64,000 nucleotides of DNA from Protea cynaroides (Eukaryota > Streptophyta > Magnoliopsida > Proteales > Proteaceae): assembly GCA_028583415.1 (NCBI GenBank), contig CM053266.1, forward strand, positions 45,526,726 through 45,590,725, read 5' to 3'. Of this stretch, positions 37,635-50,600 are shown in pieces. The notes under the pieces are model-generated. The model was not told the origin of the DNA. It saw only the letters and a list, made by a program, of their open reading frames with translations, and searched no databases. How positions within the stretch are numbered: the stretch's first letter is position 1; each line of letters opens with the position of its first letter. The position numbers and the translations under genes were made by a program.

Positions 37635-37640
37635 TTTATA
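37635..37640 (-). promoter_or_regulatory. TATA box of MIR164 copy 2
   Basis: The minus strand reads CTTATAAACAGAG, 89 bp upstream of the mature sequence, matching the element in copy 1 at 91 bp. Flanking sequence is conserved further upstream to about 37890. Confidence 0.6.
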
Positions 37641-40600
37641 AGATTGAGTTTAGCAGACGCATCTCCATTTCACCTGCTCTTTCTCCGTCTCTTTTATAAG
37701 AGAAAGAGGTAACATGGGGAGTCTTAGATGTCCGGAGGACAGGGCATGCAAAGGTGTGAACTGGGTGTGGGAACCTATTATTAGTTTGCAAATTTAAACC
37801 ATTCATCTTGTAACAACTAATGATGGAACATTAATGTAAGGAGAAGACAGAAGTAACCCTTGAGCTTAGCATCTACTCTTGAGTCTTGACTGCAATTAGG
37901 AGAGATATCATCTTCTCTTAACTGTATATCTTTATGTCTTAGTGTTTTAACTGTTACTGTTAACTAGCAGATGTGGTTGGTAACATTTGAAAGTAGGTAC
38001 CCAAATTGGTAGTCATCTAGTGCCACATCTGTGAGGCCATTCCCATCACCTGTCATATTTATGACACCATTTCATTGACAACATAAGATCACATCATCTT
38101 TCCACCACCAAACCTTGGCCAAAGGGCTAAACCTTGCTTTTATGCCATAGTGGAAGGAGTGGCCTCAGACAAATTCCAGTCTTAGTACATGTTGGAAATT
38201 ATGAGCATCAATTACATCAGTAAACAACATGACATTCTTTGCTGGGCATTCCCAACCTCTGAATCTCCAAATTTGAATGCAGTTTTCTACTCTCTGGTGG
38301 TTAACATCTTATGTGTGAAGCTGTTACTTTTGATTGTATTTATTCCCCATGAGATAAAAATTTACTTCACTTTGCAACATACCTTTTAAGACGGCTGCAT
38401 TTGAAGACAACATTTGGTTAAATGATTTCAATTTGGTTTTTCATAGTTTTCAAATAAAAAACAATCACCTTAGTCAATTTGATTCCAGATTGTTCCCTTC
38501 TATATTGCGAACCAAACAAATTCATCTTGGTTTGCTTCCTTCTTTCATCTTGTTTCCAAGTTGATTATGGCTTGCCTTAAACCAAGGCATAAGATTGAAA
38601 AGCCCTGTTATAAGGTTGTAGAGTACAACACAAGAAAGAAAGGGTTCCGGGTTCCTTTTGTTCATTTGTTTCTTTCTTCATCTTAGATTCTTTGTGTGCA
38701 GGGTTTGAGGAGAACCTAATTATTGTTGTGAGTTGATTGAGGGGTCATTCTGCTATACCCACTTCTTGAATGAACTCCTATGGTCTTTTTCATGTCCACT
38801 TTCTATGAGAGATTGGAGTTTTAAAGATGCTTGTTATCTCTTGAAACATATAGTAAGAATTCTTTTCTATTCCTCTCACATGTATATTACTATGACTGAA
38901 TGGTAAAAGTGAAGCTTTAGTGTCATGGACAGTGATTCTGTCATCATCTCTGTAGCAACAGTTCTACAGAAACACAACATAAATCAACCTATGAGCCTCA
39001 CCAACAAATAGCCAAAGGCGATCCCACTCCATATTCATGTGGTTTCCAAAGTTTTGGATGTCTCTCTAAGGGCTCAAACTGTGTTCATTTGGCAAAGGAG
39101 AGACATCCCTGGAACACAAGCGTTTGCTCATCTGTATTTAGCAAAATATCTTCACAATGTACTAGGGGAGGATTTTTTTTACCACATGTTCTCTACAAGG
39201 ATTGTGGAAATCTGTATTAGCCTATCACATTGGTGCTTAATTTGTCCACAGAATGACCTGGAAAATGAAGAGGTCTTGGCTTCTTGAGTTGATGTGAGGT
39301 GAGAAAATCAGCTTTTCTGTAACACCCATAGATTCCTAACACTTTTTAATTTCCATTCTAAACTGTACAACCATGTCTTAACTAAATATGGTCGGTTGCT
39401 AATGGTTAAAATGTGCCACAAGAATGGGCCTCTGTTTTTTTATTGTATTTTTTCTTCCCTTTCCCAGTCTTTGTATAAAAATGGGTTAGTTATTTTTAGT
39501 AGATTAATGGATGAAGTTAGGTTTAGAGTTCAAACTCAGATCTGTGATATCAACAATCAAGCTTGCGTTCCCAAAATAAATGGTTACTGGCTAAATATAT
39601 TTTTAAGGGCTTATAAGGACACTATTTTCAAACATGCTAGAACTTAACAAAATTTTGTTGGCCATATTCAACGACCTCATGGTCTTATTCTTTAATGAGT
39701 GCCCAAACCAGTGCCTTGAATAATATTAGCCTATTTTGTCCTGTCATTAGAATGTTGATCTAAAGTCGGGTTAAAGTAAACTATGAAAGAAGCAAATTTT
39801 TTGAGGTCCTTTGACATCAGAGAAGTGTGAGTTAGTGGTTGGTGAGGTGGTTCTTTGTGGATGCAATCAAATAAAAGGTGAGGTGGTCCACCTTATGGAT
39901 GATAATTATGACCTTTTTTTTAGCTTAAGACAGTATGTTTAAATTTATGCCTCTAAGTTCTTGTAGTCTCTTTAAAAACTGGATCATCTTGCTTGACTGA
40001 ATCAGTTTGAACTGGACCAGACATTCGTCAGTTTGTTTCCTGTCAGAACTGGATATGGTAAAATACTTAGGTTAAAAAAAAAAAAAAAACCAATGAGTAA
40101 AAGCATTGAAAATCCAGCCAGTAGATCCATCCTTGCCTTCTCCTGTTTTTGGCTGTCTGGTGATCAAGCTAGAGATAACTCCACCAGCTATTTGGTCCAA
40201 GTTCAGATTTTTTAAAACTATGTTCTGAAATCATGAGCAGGGTTGGTCCTAGTTCCAATGGAATGAGGACAATATCCCAAAATATTGAGATATAATCAGT
40301 TCAGAATTCAGACTGATCAAAACTGGTTTCACCAGTTGGTCTGGTTCTCAGCCAATGGTTTAATTAAACCATAGATAAAGCAACAACAAACAATCCTGTA
40401 ATAATAGCAGACTACTAGAATAGTTTGAATAATTTGTGATTAATCAACTACTAATACAATCATTGGACGACAGTCATTTTCATTTCACATTAGAACATCA
40501 TAAAAAAACCACAAGAATATTTTAAGGTTTTTAAATATTTTATTAGAAATAAATAAGTTAACATAAGAAAGAATTTAAGATTAATTAACTTAATAGTTGG

Positions 40601-40718
40601 CCAACATTTCACTATCAGTTTTTCTCAAAGAATCATCCTCTTCTTAATCATCTAAATATGTAACCGCAAAAAATTTAATTGTATTTAATTATATAGTCAC
40701 ACTATCGCAATGTTGAGC

Positions 40719-40721
<3 letters not shown>

Positions 40722-40767
<46 letters not shown>
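40722..40767. repeat. (CT)n microsatellite
   Basis: Counterpart of 17861-17906. The sequence immediately after it diverges from copy 1, where MITE copy B and its flank lie. Confidence 0.97.
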
Positions 40768-40769
<2 letters not shown>

Positions 40770-41540
40770 GAATTATGAATCCTATTGGTTGGTTTCTTAT
40801 CAAGGAAAACTTTCGCCTTTTTCCTTAGTCTAAGATAGCTAGTACTTGTCTGATTTGCTCTTATGAATTGCCATTGGGATAACCTTATCTTTTGAAATTA
40901 CATTTGGATGACCATAATTAGTCAAATTATATTATAAAGATAATTTTCATAGTACCCTTATGGTTAATGAATACAACTGTTCGCCCAAGTGATTTAGTGG
41001 GTGCATGTCTATGTGTATAGTTGTTTAGGCGTTGCCTATGCAAGGTCTTAGCATATGTTTTAACATGCCTTGACTGCATGCATATGTGTGGCCACAGGTG
41101 AAAAGAAGTTAGTGAAGAAAATATTAATCATACATGTACCATCCATAACATCTAATGTCATTCCCCCAAAAAATGGGATGATTGTGGAACATATCTGAGA
41201 GAGAATATGATTTGGTTGGCCAATGTGTGGTTGGCAAGCAAGGATTGTCATTCACTCAAAAAAAAAAAAAATGGGATGACCTTTGAGGAACATATCTAGA
41301 GAGAATATGATTGGTTGGACAATGTGTTGTTGGTAAGTAAGGATTGATTTTTTTAGCAAGATACGGAATGTATCACCATTGAAAATTCAATATGATTCTA
41401 CAAGAACTATTTTCGGTCAAATAAATGCAATTGGAGGAAGATGGAAGTCTTTTTAGTTCTGTTGATTTATTTGCCACATGAAGTGTCTTGACACTCAAAA
41501 GTTCATGAAATGATGACCATGCCCAATAAGTTTGTTAGGT

Positions 41541-41800
41541 TAATATCAAGGGAGTGGCAGAGTTGGCAAGGAATCTACACCTCAAGAAGTGTAAGGTTCT
41601 GAGTTCGATTTCTTTTATTGCCTTAACCACTCACACAGGGTGTTAAGTGTTCTTTCTTGTCAACTTTGGGTGCAAATGGAATGAGTTTCATTCAACCCTA
41701 GAATGATCTGGTCTACGCAGTTGTGGGGTCAGTATGGGTTCGGGGACTAGTCAGGCCGAAAGTCTGGATGCCCTTCGTTAGTAAAAAAAAAAAAAAAAAA
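41541..41800 (+). mobile_element. tRNA-derived SINE with poly(A), copy-2 specific
   Basis: Head TGGCAGAGTTGGCAAGG (box A-like), then GGTTCTGAGTTCGATTTC (box B-like), a body with AACCACTCACAC, GGTGCAAATGGAATGAG, GGGGTCAGTATGGGTTCGGG and AGTCTGGATGCCC, and an 18-A tail at 41783-41800. Flanks CAATAAGTTTGTTAGGTT (41524-41541) and CAATATGCTCATTAGGTT (41801-41818) look like an 18-bp target duplication with about five changes. Copy 1 of the segmental duplication has one uninterrupted version of this site near 18697 (GATATGCTCGTTAGGTTC). Transcription would be by RNA polymerase III, with LINE enzymes supplied in trans. An older relative lies at 1711-1911. Confidence 0.85.
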
Positions 41801-42615
41801 CAATATGCTCATTAGGTTCAGCATACATTAAGGTTCGGTTTGGTTGCTAGGGGAGTTAAAGTGAAAGAAAGTAAAAAATTTCAAATCTAAATAAGAAATT
41901 TTTATAGCTATTAACATATTTAGTAATGATTTTTATAAGATGTAAAATTATTTTATTTTTCAAATGCAAGGGATTTGGATGCAAAATAAAGTGCAAGTTA
42001 TTAACGAATATGGTATGATTTAGAGTAAGTTATATAGTCATGTGATGGCATGTTTTGTTTAACTCCCAACTAATCAAAGCCTAAAGGATTTTTTATAAAC
42101 ACTCTCCAAAAGTGTTTTCATTGCTTTTCTTGCTTTCCAGGAGCAGATTGTGAACAGAATGATGTTTGATGTGCCGTGTTTTTTCTTTCCTCTCACATAC
42201 AATATCCAATTCAAAAAGTGCTTAATGAGTACTTTGATAGAGCAAAAAAGTGTTCATGTTTGCAAACACTTTTGACAGAACAAAAACAAAACTCTCAAGG
42301 AATCGTTATTGCAACTATTCACCGCCGTCATTCGCGGTTGCAGTTCACCTCCGTCGTTCACTGCCATTTGCCACTACAACTATCCAAATTGCCCTGATTT
42401 TTTTGTTCCAAAAGCTTTTTTTTTTTCTTATCAAATTACCTGTGAACAAAATTAGGAAAAATACTTACGGATCAAAAGTACTTTCTAAGAACATAATTAT
42501 TACCAATCGCTGCTGGCAAATAACATTTCATCCATACCAACAATTAGGGCATCAAACATTGGCAAATTGCCACATATTAGCTATGTTGTGTAAGTTTATG
42601 GACCAAGATCTTCTA

Positions 42616-42722
42616 TAGTGACTGTTAAGCGGCAGTGAGATCTTGGCCACTCATAATGCATTGGAACACATGTCGTTGCATTATAAGTGATCAAGATCCT
42701 CACTGTGAGGCGGCAGTCACTA
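42616..42722. mobile_element. Small foldback MITE
   Basis: 107 bp bounded by TAGTGACTG and its complement CAGTCACTA. The arms, about 45 bp, include GCGGCAGTGAGATCTTGG and TGATCAAGATCCTCACTG, ending around TAATGCA on both sides of a short loop. CTA flanks each end. It is absent from the matching part of copy 1 (about 19680-19700). Confidence 0.75.
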
Positions 42723-42924
42723 CTAACAATTTTTTTCCCCTGTTTTACAAACAATTAGGACATTAATATGGTTCAGATCTGGATAGGTCCCATTAACGTT
42801 GAGTTGGTAAAAAATAATGATAAACAGATTGGATGGTTGCGTGAGATTGATGTGAACACAAATCAGGATCAATCCTATTCGGCATCAATTTGGGATAGAA
42901 ATCCTTTCATGCCCCTCATGTTGG

Positions 42925-43112
42925 AAAAAGATCTTCTGTGGTGAGGCCACCATGTAGTGAGGATCCCACCCACACAATGTGGATCGGCAAGTATCCCGAT
43001 CCACTCAAAGTGCATTGGGATACACATAGATCCACTTTGAGTGGATGAGATTTTCACTGCAAGGGTGGTCTTACAATAGAGGATCTCAATCCCCTCATGC
43101 TGGCATAAGAAG
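42925..43112. mobile_element. Foldback element related to the 42616 MITE
   Basis: An imperfect hairpin. The left arm, with AGATCTTCTGTGGTGAGG, GTAGTGAGGATC and CGATCCACTCAAAGTGCA, pairs with the right arm, with ATCCACTTTGAGTGGAT, TTCACTGCAAGGGTGG and AATAGAGGATCTC. It shares the AGATCTTCTRTRGTGA start with the element at 42605-42722. It lies in a block of about 300 bp that copy 1 lacks. Confidence 0.6.
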
Positions 43113-43308
43113 ATCCAGTGGCTATAGTTTAATGTACGCACATACCAATGTATTGGTATACATGCACAGTGGATGACAGTCATTGAATTTCCTCATGCCG
43201 ACATGAGGAGCAGGAGAGGATTTGAATCCACCGATTTGGTCCTTTTCTTGGGCTGGGCTGCGGTTAATTAGTGATCATGGTACGAGTGATCCTAACCAAC
43301 ATCACTCG

Positions 43309-43872
43309 ATAAGGGAGTTCAATGGTGCAGTTTTAATTTAACAGTGCAGTTTGGTTTATGTGTAAAATTAAAATCGAATCATTTATTAAATGGTTTCAAA
43401 GTATTACCAAAATCAATTGTTAATGGATTTTGGTTTTTTGGTTTTTAAACTTTTTTATCGTCGAGAAAGAGAAAAAGACAGTTAGGAACAAAGACTAGGG
43501 AAAGCCAAGAAAAACATTAAAATATATATATATATATATATTTTTTTTTGTAGGAAATATTAAAATAGTATTAATCATAAATGAAAGTGGACTTCCAATT
43601 TAGAAATATACCACGTGGAAAGTATTAAAATAAAATTTATTTATAGAAATATAGACATTTAGTGCTAATGGATTAAAGTAAAGGTTTAGTCGGCTTTAAC
43701 GGTTCCAAATGGTCGGATTAAACGGTTCATTTTTAAACAAGAATCAAATATTTAACTAAACTATTTAATTTTTGAAACTAAAACCAAACCGTTTAATAAT
43801 CAATTTCACGGTTTCGGTTTAACCAGTTCAGTTCAGTTTGATACACAAATTGATTTCATTTTTGACACCCTT
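43309..43872. mobile_element. hAT-like non-autonomous element in copy 2
   Basis: 564 bp from ATAAGGGAGTTCAATGG to TTTTTGACACCCTT, flanked by a perfect 8-bp duplication ATCACTCG at 43301-43308 and 43873-43880. The interior is rich in AAACCGTTTAA-type words and has no coding sequence. Copy 1 has the single site ATCACTGG at 20683-20690, a clean empty site. The 8-bp duplication and the TGACACCCTT end fit the hAT superfamily. Confidence 0.9.
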
Positions 43873-44159
43873 ATCACTCGGGTTACCATTCTTGGCTCGG
43901 TGGTAAGATCTTCAGCTGTCGATAGAGATTAGAGATTGAATCCCTCCTGGGGAGGACAAATCATTATCATCGTTCTACTAATTATATCTAAACAAGAAAA
44001 ATCGAGTTAGCTTTACAAATGGTCCAACCGCCTTCGGATCCCCTCCAGCGGCTGGGCTTCCCAACCGCTGGAGAGGATTCGGACTCCAGCCCAATCATGA
44101 TCTATTGCCTCATCCAACGGTGTGGGAAAAGCTTTTTTTTATTGTGTTTACTTGTAGCC

Positions 44160-44360
44160 ATGATTCAAAAAAATCAGAATTGAATTGATCGGATCAATCA
44201 ATTCATATCAGTTTTGGACTTAATGGATCCCTATTCTCTGATTCAATCATGTTTTAATATTATTATATATGATATCGTGATCTCAATTTTTTTTCAATTT
44301 TCCATTAAACCCGTACACTGATCAAGATTCGGATCAAATTTTAGAATCTTTACTTCTAAG
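44160..44360. mobile_element. CATGATTCAA-type MITE remnant
   Basis: Shares TTTTGGACTTAATGGATCC, TGTTTTAATATTATT and GTACACTGATCAAGATTCGG-type words with the fuller relative at 47165-47390. The ends are decayed. Confidence 0.4.
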
Positions 44361-44830
44361 CACAATTGATAAATTCCATCCTTTTCTGTCTTTTTCACTT
44401 TGAAAATAACATAGCCAAATGGACAAAAAATAAAAATCTTATCCTTAAGAAGCTCTTGAGACATTTACCATCATGTACTATGACATTTGGATGGACTTGG
44501 ATAGACATGGATCCCATGGAATACCATTATCTATTATGACATTTGGATAGACTTGGATGGACTTAGATCCCATAGATGATGGACCACGGCTTCTTGATTG
44601 TACAACTCACTATTTATACTCCTTTATGTTTTTTCAATGGTCTTGTCATTCAAACGGGCCATCCTCTTCCTCCAATAATTTTCATATCATCTTTTAACAA
44701 TCAAGAAGCTTAGTTAGGTTGAAGGTCTGAATACTCATCGTCTTGATAAAAAAACAAAAAAGATAATTGATAACGTAATCAAAATTGTCTAATTAAAAAA
44801 TGTCGGTTTCATATGACAGTTATATATAAT

Positions 44831-45814
44831 CTTTCATCTATATGTGACAAGTGATTGTAACAATCCAATGAACGTGCATTAAAGAAGATCATCATGACAA
44901 TCGCAATGCACATGGGCAGTTTTGATATTTTATTTGGAAACTAATGTAGATTTGACGGTGAACAGTGTTATAAGTAGAAAATTCCATATATAATAGGTGT
45001 GTTTTATGTTTCTCACGCAATTAGTGTGTTCTTTTTTTTTTCTTGTAGTAAAAATTTATAAATGTGAGTTTCAATGAATCGACAAACTATTGTGACTTGA
45101 TATGGAAATAACAAACTCAAGAATATGTGAATAGCATGAATAACAAATTAAATATGTAAATGATTTATACATATGAAGTAACAATCACTTGCAATGATGT
45201 TAGGACTAAGTTGTGTCATCAGTCACTTCTTTATGATTGTATTCACCTCTATCAGTGCAAAGATTTTCTGTGAATCAATCCCTAAGAAGAAACAGCCCCC
45301 TTGTCAACTACTCCAGTTATGTTGTGCTAAAAAATTGGGTCTCGTCATAACATCAACGGTGTGTGACAAACACTTTTCAAAACAACAGTAAACAAGGTGG
45401 AAGGTGGGAACAAGAGAGAGAGGGGACAAATTTTTGTATCTTGGTCTATGACTATCTCTTCTTATTTATAATGGAATAGTATATGTTCAAGGAGGTGTGG
45501 TTGAAAAATCATACCCAATCACAATGGATTACTTATATGTGATCTGTCCACTAGATACTCAAATAAAAGGTTGAGATGGCACATTTATGCGTATAAGGAC
45601 GCAACCCTTAATTTTCAAAAGATATAATACACATCTCTGGTTTTAAATATGTAGAGACACATCCTTTTAGTTAATTCAGTGACAAAAAAAATAAATCAAT
45701 GGCTTTAAACCCTTACCTGCACCTACTCCCGACTAAGAGCACTGGTGAAAAGCAATGTTGGATTAAAGTAAAAGGAAAACTTTCTTTTAAGGACTCAAGA
45801 TGATATAATTCAAC

Positions 45815-45871
<57 letters not shown>

Positions 45872-46559
45872 CAAGCTTTGTAGGATTAAAGTTCCCACAT
45901 GCCAAACCAGGAAATGACAAAATTCATTTGAAAAGGTCCCTCCAAAATGAAATATTTGCTTTACTCTTATGTTTTGAAATAAAAAAACACTTTTTTGAAT
46001 GCAAAACGGGATTGAAGGCAATTTGGCTATGGAGAACCCATAACCCGCTGCTGGTTAGTTAACCTATGGGCATACACATTAGAAAGCTTCGAACATGAGT
46101 AAGAGAACAGTAATTAACAGAACGCAGTTCATTTATGTCGTGAATAACTACTGCAATTGCGACCGATGGGAACACTTTTCACCATGCAAATGGCGTTCTT
46201 TCTTCCTTGACTTTGTGGGTCTTATACGTAAGAGAACGATTCCACACGCTAATTGATGTCTCTTGGAAGATTCCCCAAAAAACACGCAAGTTACGGAACC
46301 CTTCCCCCATAATTCAATATAGTTCCAAGAAGATAAAATTTTCTTTTCATATTGATGTCATATCGTACTTTTCGCAAGGTCTTGGGGGACATGGGGAGGG
46401 TCTTAATCTTGGGTCTTTCGATATGACACCGGCCAATGTCAATGGACAATTAACATCGATTCTCTTTAATGGGATAGGCCATCACGAAAACCTCAAGATA
46501 CAAAGGAGCATTTTGGTATTTGAGACGTAAGGTATTGCCACTGGAATCCGAACTAATTT
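44831..46559. other. Intergenic, no gene recognised
   Basis: No supported gene; frames such as 46207-46530 lack recognisable domains. Contains a (TA)n tract at 45819-45868. Confidence 0.4.
45819..45868. repeat. (TA)n microsatellite
   Basis: About 25 dinucleotides. Confidence 0.98.
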
Positions 46560-47160
46560 TCCTCAAGATGTCTGCACATCTGAGGACAAGAACTGAGTAC
46601 AAGAATGGTTGGATCGGGATCCGAGGAATACATACATTCTGATGCTTAAGTCAAGAATCCAAGCAACGGTAAGAAAGAGAACTTAGTAAAAAGAGTGAAT
46701 AGTAATAATGAACTGTACAAATGATAACTTGGTAGGTGAACCTAATATTTATAGGAATTGAGGTTCATTAAATCCTAACTCCTCTTCCACAATCGTTATT
46801 CTACCTTCCAAAATCCATATGGATGAAAGTGCCCCCATCTTGGATGTTGACATGTTACACGTCATGTGTCGACCACCTATTGGTGGGTAGCATTTGTGCA
46901 CATCTGGAGACGTTTTGGGTTGTTGAACGACATCAATTGCAAGTCATTGATATAAAATCGGTGTCAATAAGAAAAACCATTAACCTTTGGTATTTTTTGG
47001 ACCAGTGGTGGCTCTTATACTAGCACCTATATCTTTATTCTCGAGACCTTTGCTATCAGATTGGGAATGCAAGTGACATTACATTCTAGTCTCAGGAAGA
47101 TTAAAGTTCTCTCAGACTTCGAGTCATCATATACTTGATGCATCGAGTCAACTGTTATTG
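46560..47160. mobile_element. LTR-like debris, uncertain
   Basis: Words such as GGATCCGAGGAATACATAC and TTCTGATGCTTAAGTCAAG, followed by a purine-rich GAAAGAGAACTTAG region and a 'aatatttataggaattgagg' stretch, resemble LTRs of plant retrotransposons and the 32915-33118 piece. No ends or PBS were found. Confidence 0.3.
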
Positions 47161-47164
47161 GAAG

Positions 47165-47390
47165 CATAGTTCAAGGTATCGGTATTGGATTGGTCAACTC
47201 ATATTAGTTTTGGACAAGGTCGATCCGATTCGATCCTCGATTCCATGCTGTTTTAATATTATTTTATGAAGATCGGACCCGTGTCTGTTTTCCATCAAAT
47301 TTGTACACCAATCCATCTGGATTGGATTGGTTTTGAACATGATTGATACCGTGTCCCAATACCTGAACTTAGAACCATGGTTGGCAGCCC
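47165..47390. mobile_element. CATAGTTCAAGG-type MITE
   Basis: Begins CATAGTTCAAGGTATCGGTA and ends CCTGAACTTAGAACCATGG, an imperfect inverted pair. The interior is rich in GATCCGATTCGATCC and GGATTGGATTGG. A relative is at 44160-44360 and a possible one near 24056. No target duplication was identified. Confidence 0.45.
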
Positions 47391-48449
47391 TTAAAGCTCA
47401 TCTATGAGATACATGAGCTCTCTTTGAAATTTCAGTTTCGTAGGTTTGCTTCTGCAAAATGGACCCTTGGTTCAATAAGGGGTTTCTGGAATCCCCATTT
47501 TCGGGCCTCTTCACTGTATTCATCTTTTTTCCGTAGTGGATGAATAAAATTTGGGACTTTGGTCCTCTCTAGGGCGCTAGCGTAGTTCCAACGCAGCCCA
47601 ATGAATGGGTATGGAAGTGGATCCTCTTCAGATCTGCGCGGTGCCGCTGGCAAGCTGGAGAGGATCAAAATCCTTATATTTACCCTATAGCGGGTTCGCA
47701 ATAAATAAATAAATAAATAAATGCATGGTATTTGATATTTAAAGCATACCAAGATCAGGGACTGGAGCCAGGAAGAAGTAGGAACAACCCAGCCCATATA
47801 TATAATCTTGGGCTCAAGCTCGTAAGTGTTTCATAAGATGCAATTCCAGGGCAAAGGTATCAATGAGGCCATGGATGTGGTCATCTCAGATTAGGGCATG
47901 ATCCTGCCCATTATCTTTAGGGTTTATCATGTCACAAGGGCCTTTGGAATTTGTTTTCTGCCGAAGTTAGCCATATGGCAAACATGGTGGGCCCATGTAA
48001 CAAAGAACTAATGAGTCCAAACAAATTGAAGCGTCTTAAAAGTGAATCTAAAGTAAAAAAGAATCTCTCTTTGCATGGTTTCAGGTCTTAATTGAGAATC
48101 CCACAATAGTGACAAAGGCAACCGTGATTCAACGGTTGGAGTTCTCTAAATGCACATACCGATGTATTGGTATAGGAACCAAATAAACTCTAGCTGTTGG
48201 ATCACGATTGAACACCATCCAACGTCAAGAGACGAAGATTTGAATCCTACCTTTGTGGACTTGGGCAGCTATTGTCAGCAATTGGGCTACGCTAGGATTT
48301 AAGAGATTCCAACTTTCAAGTCAACCTAGCTGGACTGCTGGATTAGTGTTTTGGAGTTGTCTCAATCTGACCCAACAAGCCTAAGATCCATTTTCATGAA
48401 AATATATTGTGGTTATATATATGTGAGAAAGTTTCTTCAATGATCCAAC

Positions 48450-49748
48450 CAGAAGGTATTTTTTGGGAGGGGCACACCTCATATGTACTACATGGAAGAG
48501 TGATGTGGTAATTCTAATTGATGCGTATTGGAGATGGTCTTGATTGATCTTGGATCAAATTTATATCGATCTAGGCCATTTCATATATATATATTTGCAT
48601 GATCACCCTTCCACGTGGAAAACCATTTCCTAGATATTTGCTGAGTCACCCTTCCACGTGGCAATACATAAAATCATGTATCAGAATTTTTGTGTACTTG
48701 TCTGTAAAGTTCGAGCCCTAACCAATGTATCATGCTGTATAACTTGGGATGTTGGTGTAGAGAACTAGAGATACCCTCTATTATATGTTTGAAGGTGACA
48801 GTCAAGTCATTTTGCTCCGGAAAACCTAAGCCCAAGCATGGTCTCTCCTAATTTTTCTGGGCTTGAGCTGGGTTTATCAGCCCATTGGCTGGGCTAGGAT
48901 TGAGAGACTGAAATCTGGCCTCGAATTCGGCTTAACAGGCCCAAGTTATATTTTAATAAAAATATTAGTAGTTGTATAAAGGTTTCATCTTTTTCCATGT
49001 AAAAAAAAAAAGTACAAAATAAACAATTTTCTTATAAAATAGGGTTTTTCATTATTTTGTTTTAACGTAAAATATAACCGAAGATATTCAAACAAATAAG
49101 AAAAAAAATTGACCAACCTAAAAGGTTTTTGTAAGGGCACAACTCATATGTATCACATGGAAGGATGGTTATAATTATGGTTGCTAGATATTCGGGGAAT
49201 GGTCTATATTGATCATGTGAAGGTCATTTTTCATATATTTGCACGTTCACCCCTATGCGTGACAATAATTGGAGCCAGTCTATAGATACTCTTTAGAACT
49301 CCTTTTACCTACAATTATTATTATTATTTGTGTGGACATCCCGTATTGGTGTGGACATAGTCTTGTAGTGCTCAGTTTAAAATAATAAAAAAAATCCTAT
49401 TTGGACAATTTGCTATGTTCAAAATTGACATGTGAATAAAGGGACCTAGTGATATAGTAATATAGTATGGATTAACAATGTGAAGGTCATTTTCTAGATA
49501 TTTGCACGATCATCCTTTTGCATGATAATAATTGGAGCCAGTCAATAGATACTCTTTAGAACTCGCTGTATAAAAAAACATGTACCTATGATATATATAT
49601 ATATATATATATATATTTTGTATTTTCTATCATTTGTATTAGCGTGCACCCAATCTTATAGTGCTTGGTTTAAAAAAAATCATATTTCAACAATTTGCTA
49701 TGCTCAAAATGATGTGTGAATAAAGTGACATAGAGGTATACATTGTCT
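48450..49748. repeat. Degenerate tandem array, ~270-bp units
   Basis: A module with TTTGCACGATCATCC-type, AATAATTGGAGCCAGTC and ATAGATACTCTTTAGAACTC words occurs at about 49200-49320 and again at about 49480-49565. The intervening module (TAGTGCT[C/T][A/G]GTTTAAA, CAATTTGCTATG[T/C]TCAAAAT, GTGAATAAAG) occurs at 49370-49445 and 49655-49725. A more diverged unit with CTCATATGTA[C/T][T/C]ACATGGAAG and CCCTTCCACGTGG lies at 48470-48660. Mutator-like MITE copy C is inserted at the right edge. Confidence 0.65.
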
Positions 49749-49990
49749 GGATTTACATCGTCTCCTCCCAGTGGTTCTGGGAGGACAGTGGCAACCTATC
49801 CCGGATGGTTGTCACGTAGCTCTCGGTGAATCCGAGACCCACGTTCGAGCCGACACCCTCTGTTGGCTTGGCTTGTCGGTCGGGTGTCGGCTCGAACATG
49901 AGTCTCGGATTCACCGAGAGCCATGTGGTAACCATCCGGGATAGGTTGTCACTGTCCTCCCAGACCACTTATAGGAGAGGATGTGGATCC
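49749..49990. mobile_element. Mutator-like hairpin MITE, copy C
   Basis: 242 bp with ends GGATTTACATCGTCTCC and the complement of GGAGAGGATGTGGATCC. Long arms share CCCAGTGGTTCTGGGAGG, CAACCTATCCCGGATGGTT and CTCTCGGTGAATCCGAGAC with their complements on the right side. Flanks ATACATTGTC and ATACATGTC suggest a 9-bp duplication with a one-base indel. It is closest in sequence to copy B. Confidence 0.88.
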
Positions 49991-50269
49991 ATACATGTCC
50001 ACATTATTGAGTGACCATGAGAAAAAATATTTGGATTTCCTAAAGCATAAAATTTAAATTAAAATATAAGTTTTGTGTGTAGCACAATTAAAGAAATTGA
50101 AATCAACCGTGACCAATCCCAAGTCTACTGATCTGATTCAGTGAATAGGTCATTTTAGCCAATTCTTACAAATTTTATGGGTGTTTCAGATGGATTAGAG
50201 ATCTTAATCGTCGTTCTTGATTTCGATCTCTTGAACCATTCATACATGGTTCTAGTCTTACCGAGGAAA

Positions 50270-50410
50270 AAATCTTCTATAGCACTCTGGTATAATAGTG
50301 CTGATCCTTTCCATTGAAAATGTATCGATCATAGGTCCCAATGCACTTTTAATGGTCAGAATCAGAAATGTTGCACCTAAGTGCTACAGACTATCCTGTC
50401 CATTTTACCA
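50270..50410. mobile_element. Relative of the AGATCTTCTATAG foldback family
   Basis: Starts AAATCTTCTATAGCACTCTGG, with an imperfect inverted partner around GTGCTACAGACTATCC. It is decayed and its ends are approximate. Confidence 0.35.
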
Positions 50411-50600
50411 ACCTTTCTTCTCCGATAACATTTTTTTAAAGCATTTTAGGTGGAATCTCCGAACTGGGTTGGGCTAGGGTTAGAATTTCTCGACTTGAGC
50501 CCACCAAGAGATACCCTTTAACCGGCTGATCCAGTGATCCAGAATCCTCATCCTGTTGAGAAAACCTGAAACGTAATTCGTAACAGTTAACGGGCTGAAC

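Larger units (their letters stand above)
35611..44830 (+). repeat. Segmental duplication, copy 2 (MIR164-bearing)
   Basis: About 9.2 kb matching copy 1 (12411-21300) collinearly. The two starts are about 23.2 kb apart. It lies directly after a copia LTR. Compared with copy 1 it lacks both Mutator-like MITEs and the hAT-like elements at 19141 and 20123. It has gained a SINE (41541), foldback elements (42616, 42925) and a hAT-like element (43309). The mix of copy-specific insertions and shared features (CT tracts, SINE tail, MIR164, TATA box) gives their relative ages. Confidence 0.9.

Noticed and set aside
47432..47797. 121-codon minus-strand frame
   Set aside because: It includes an (AAAT)n run and MITE-like sequence; no conserved domain is visible.
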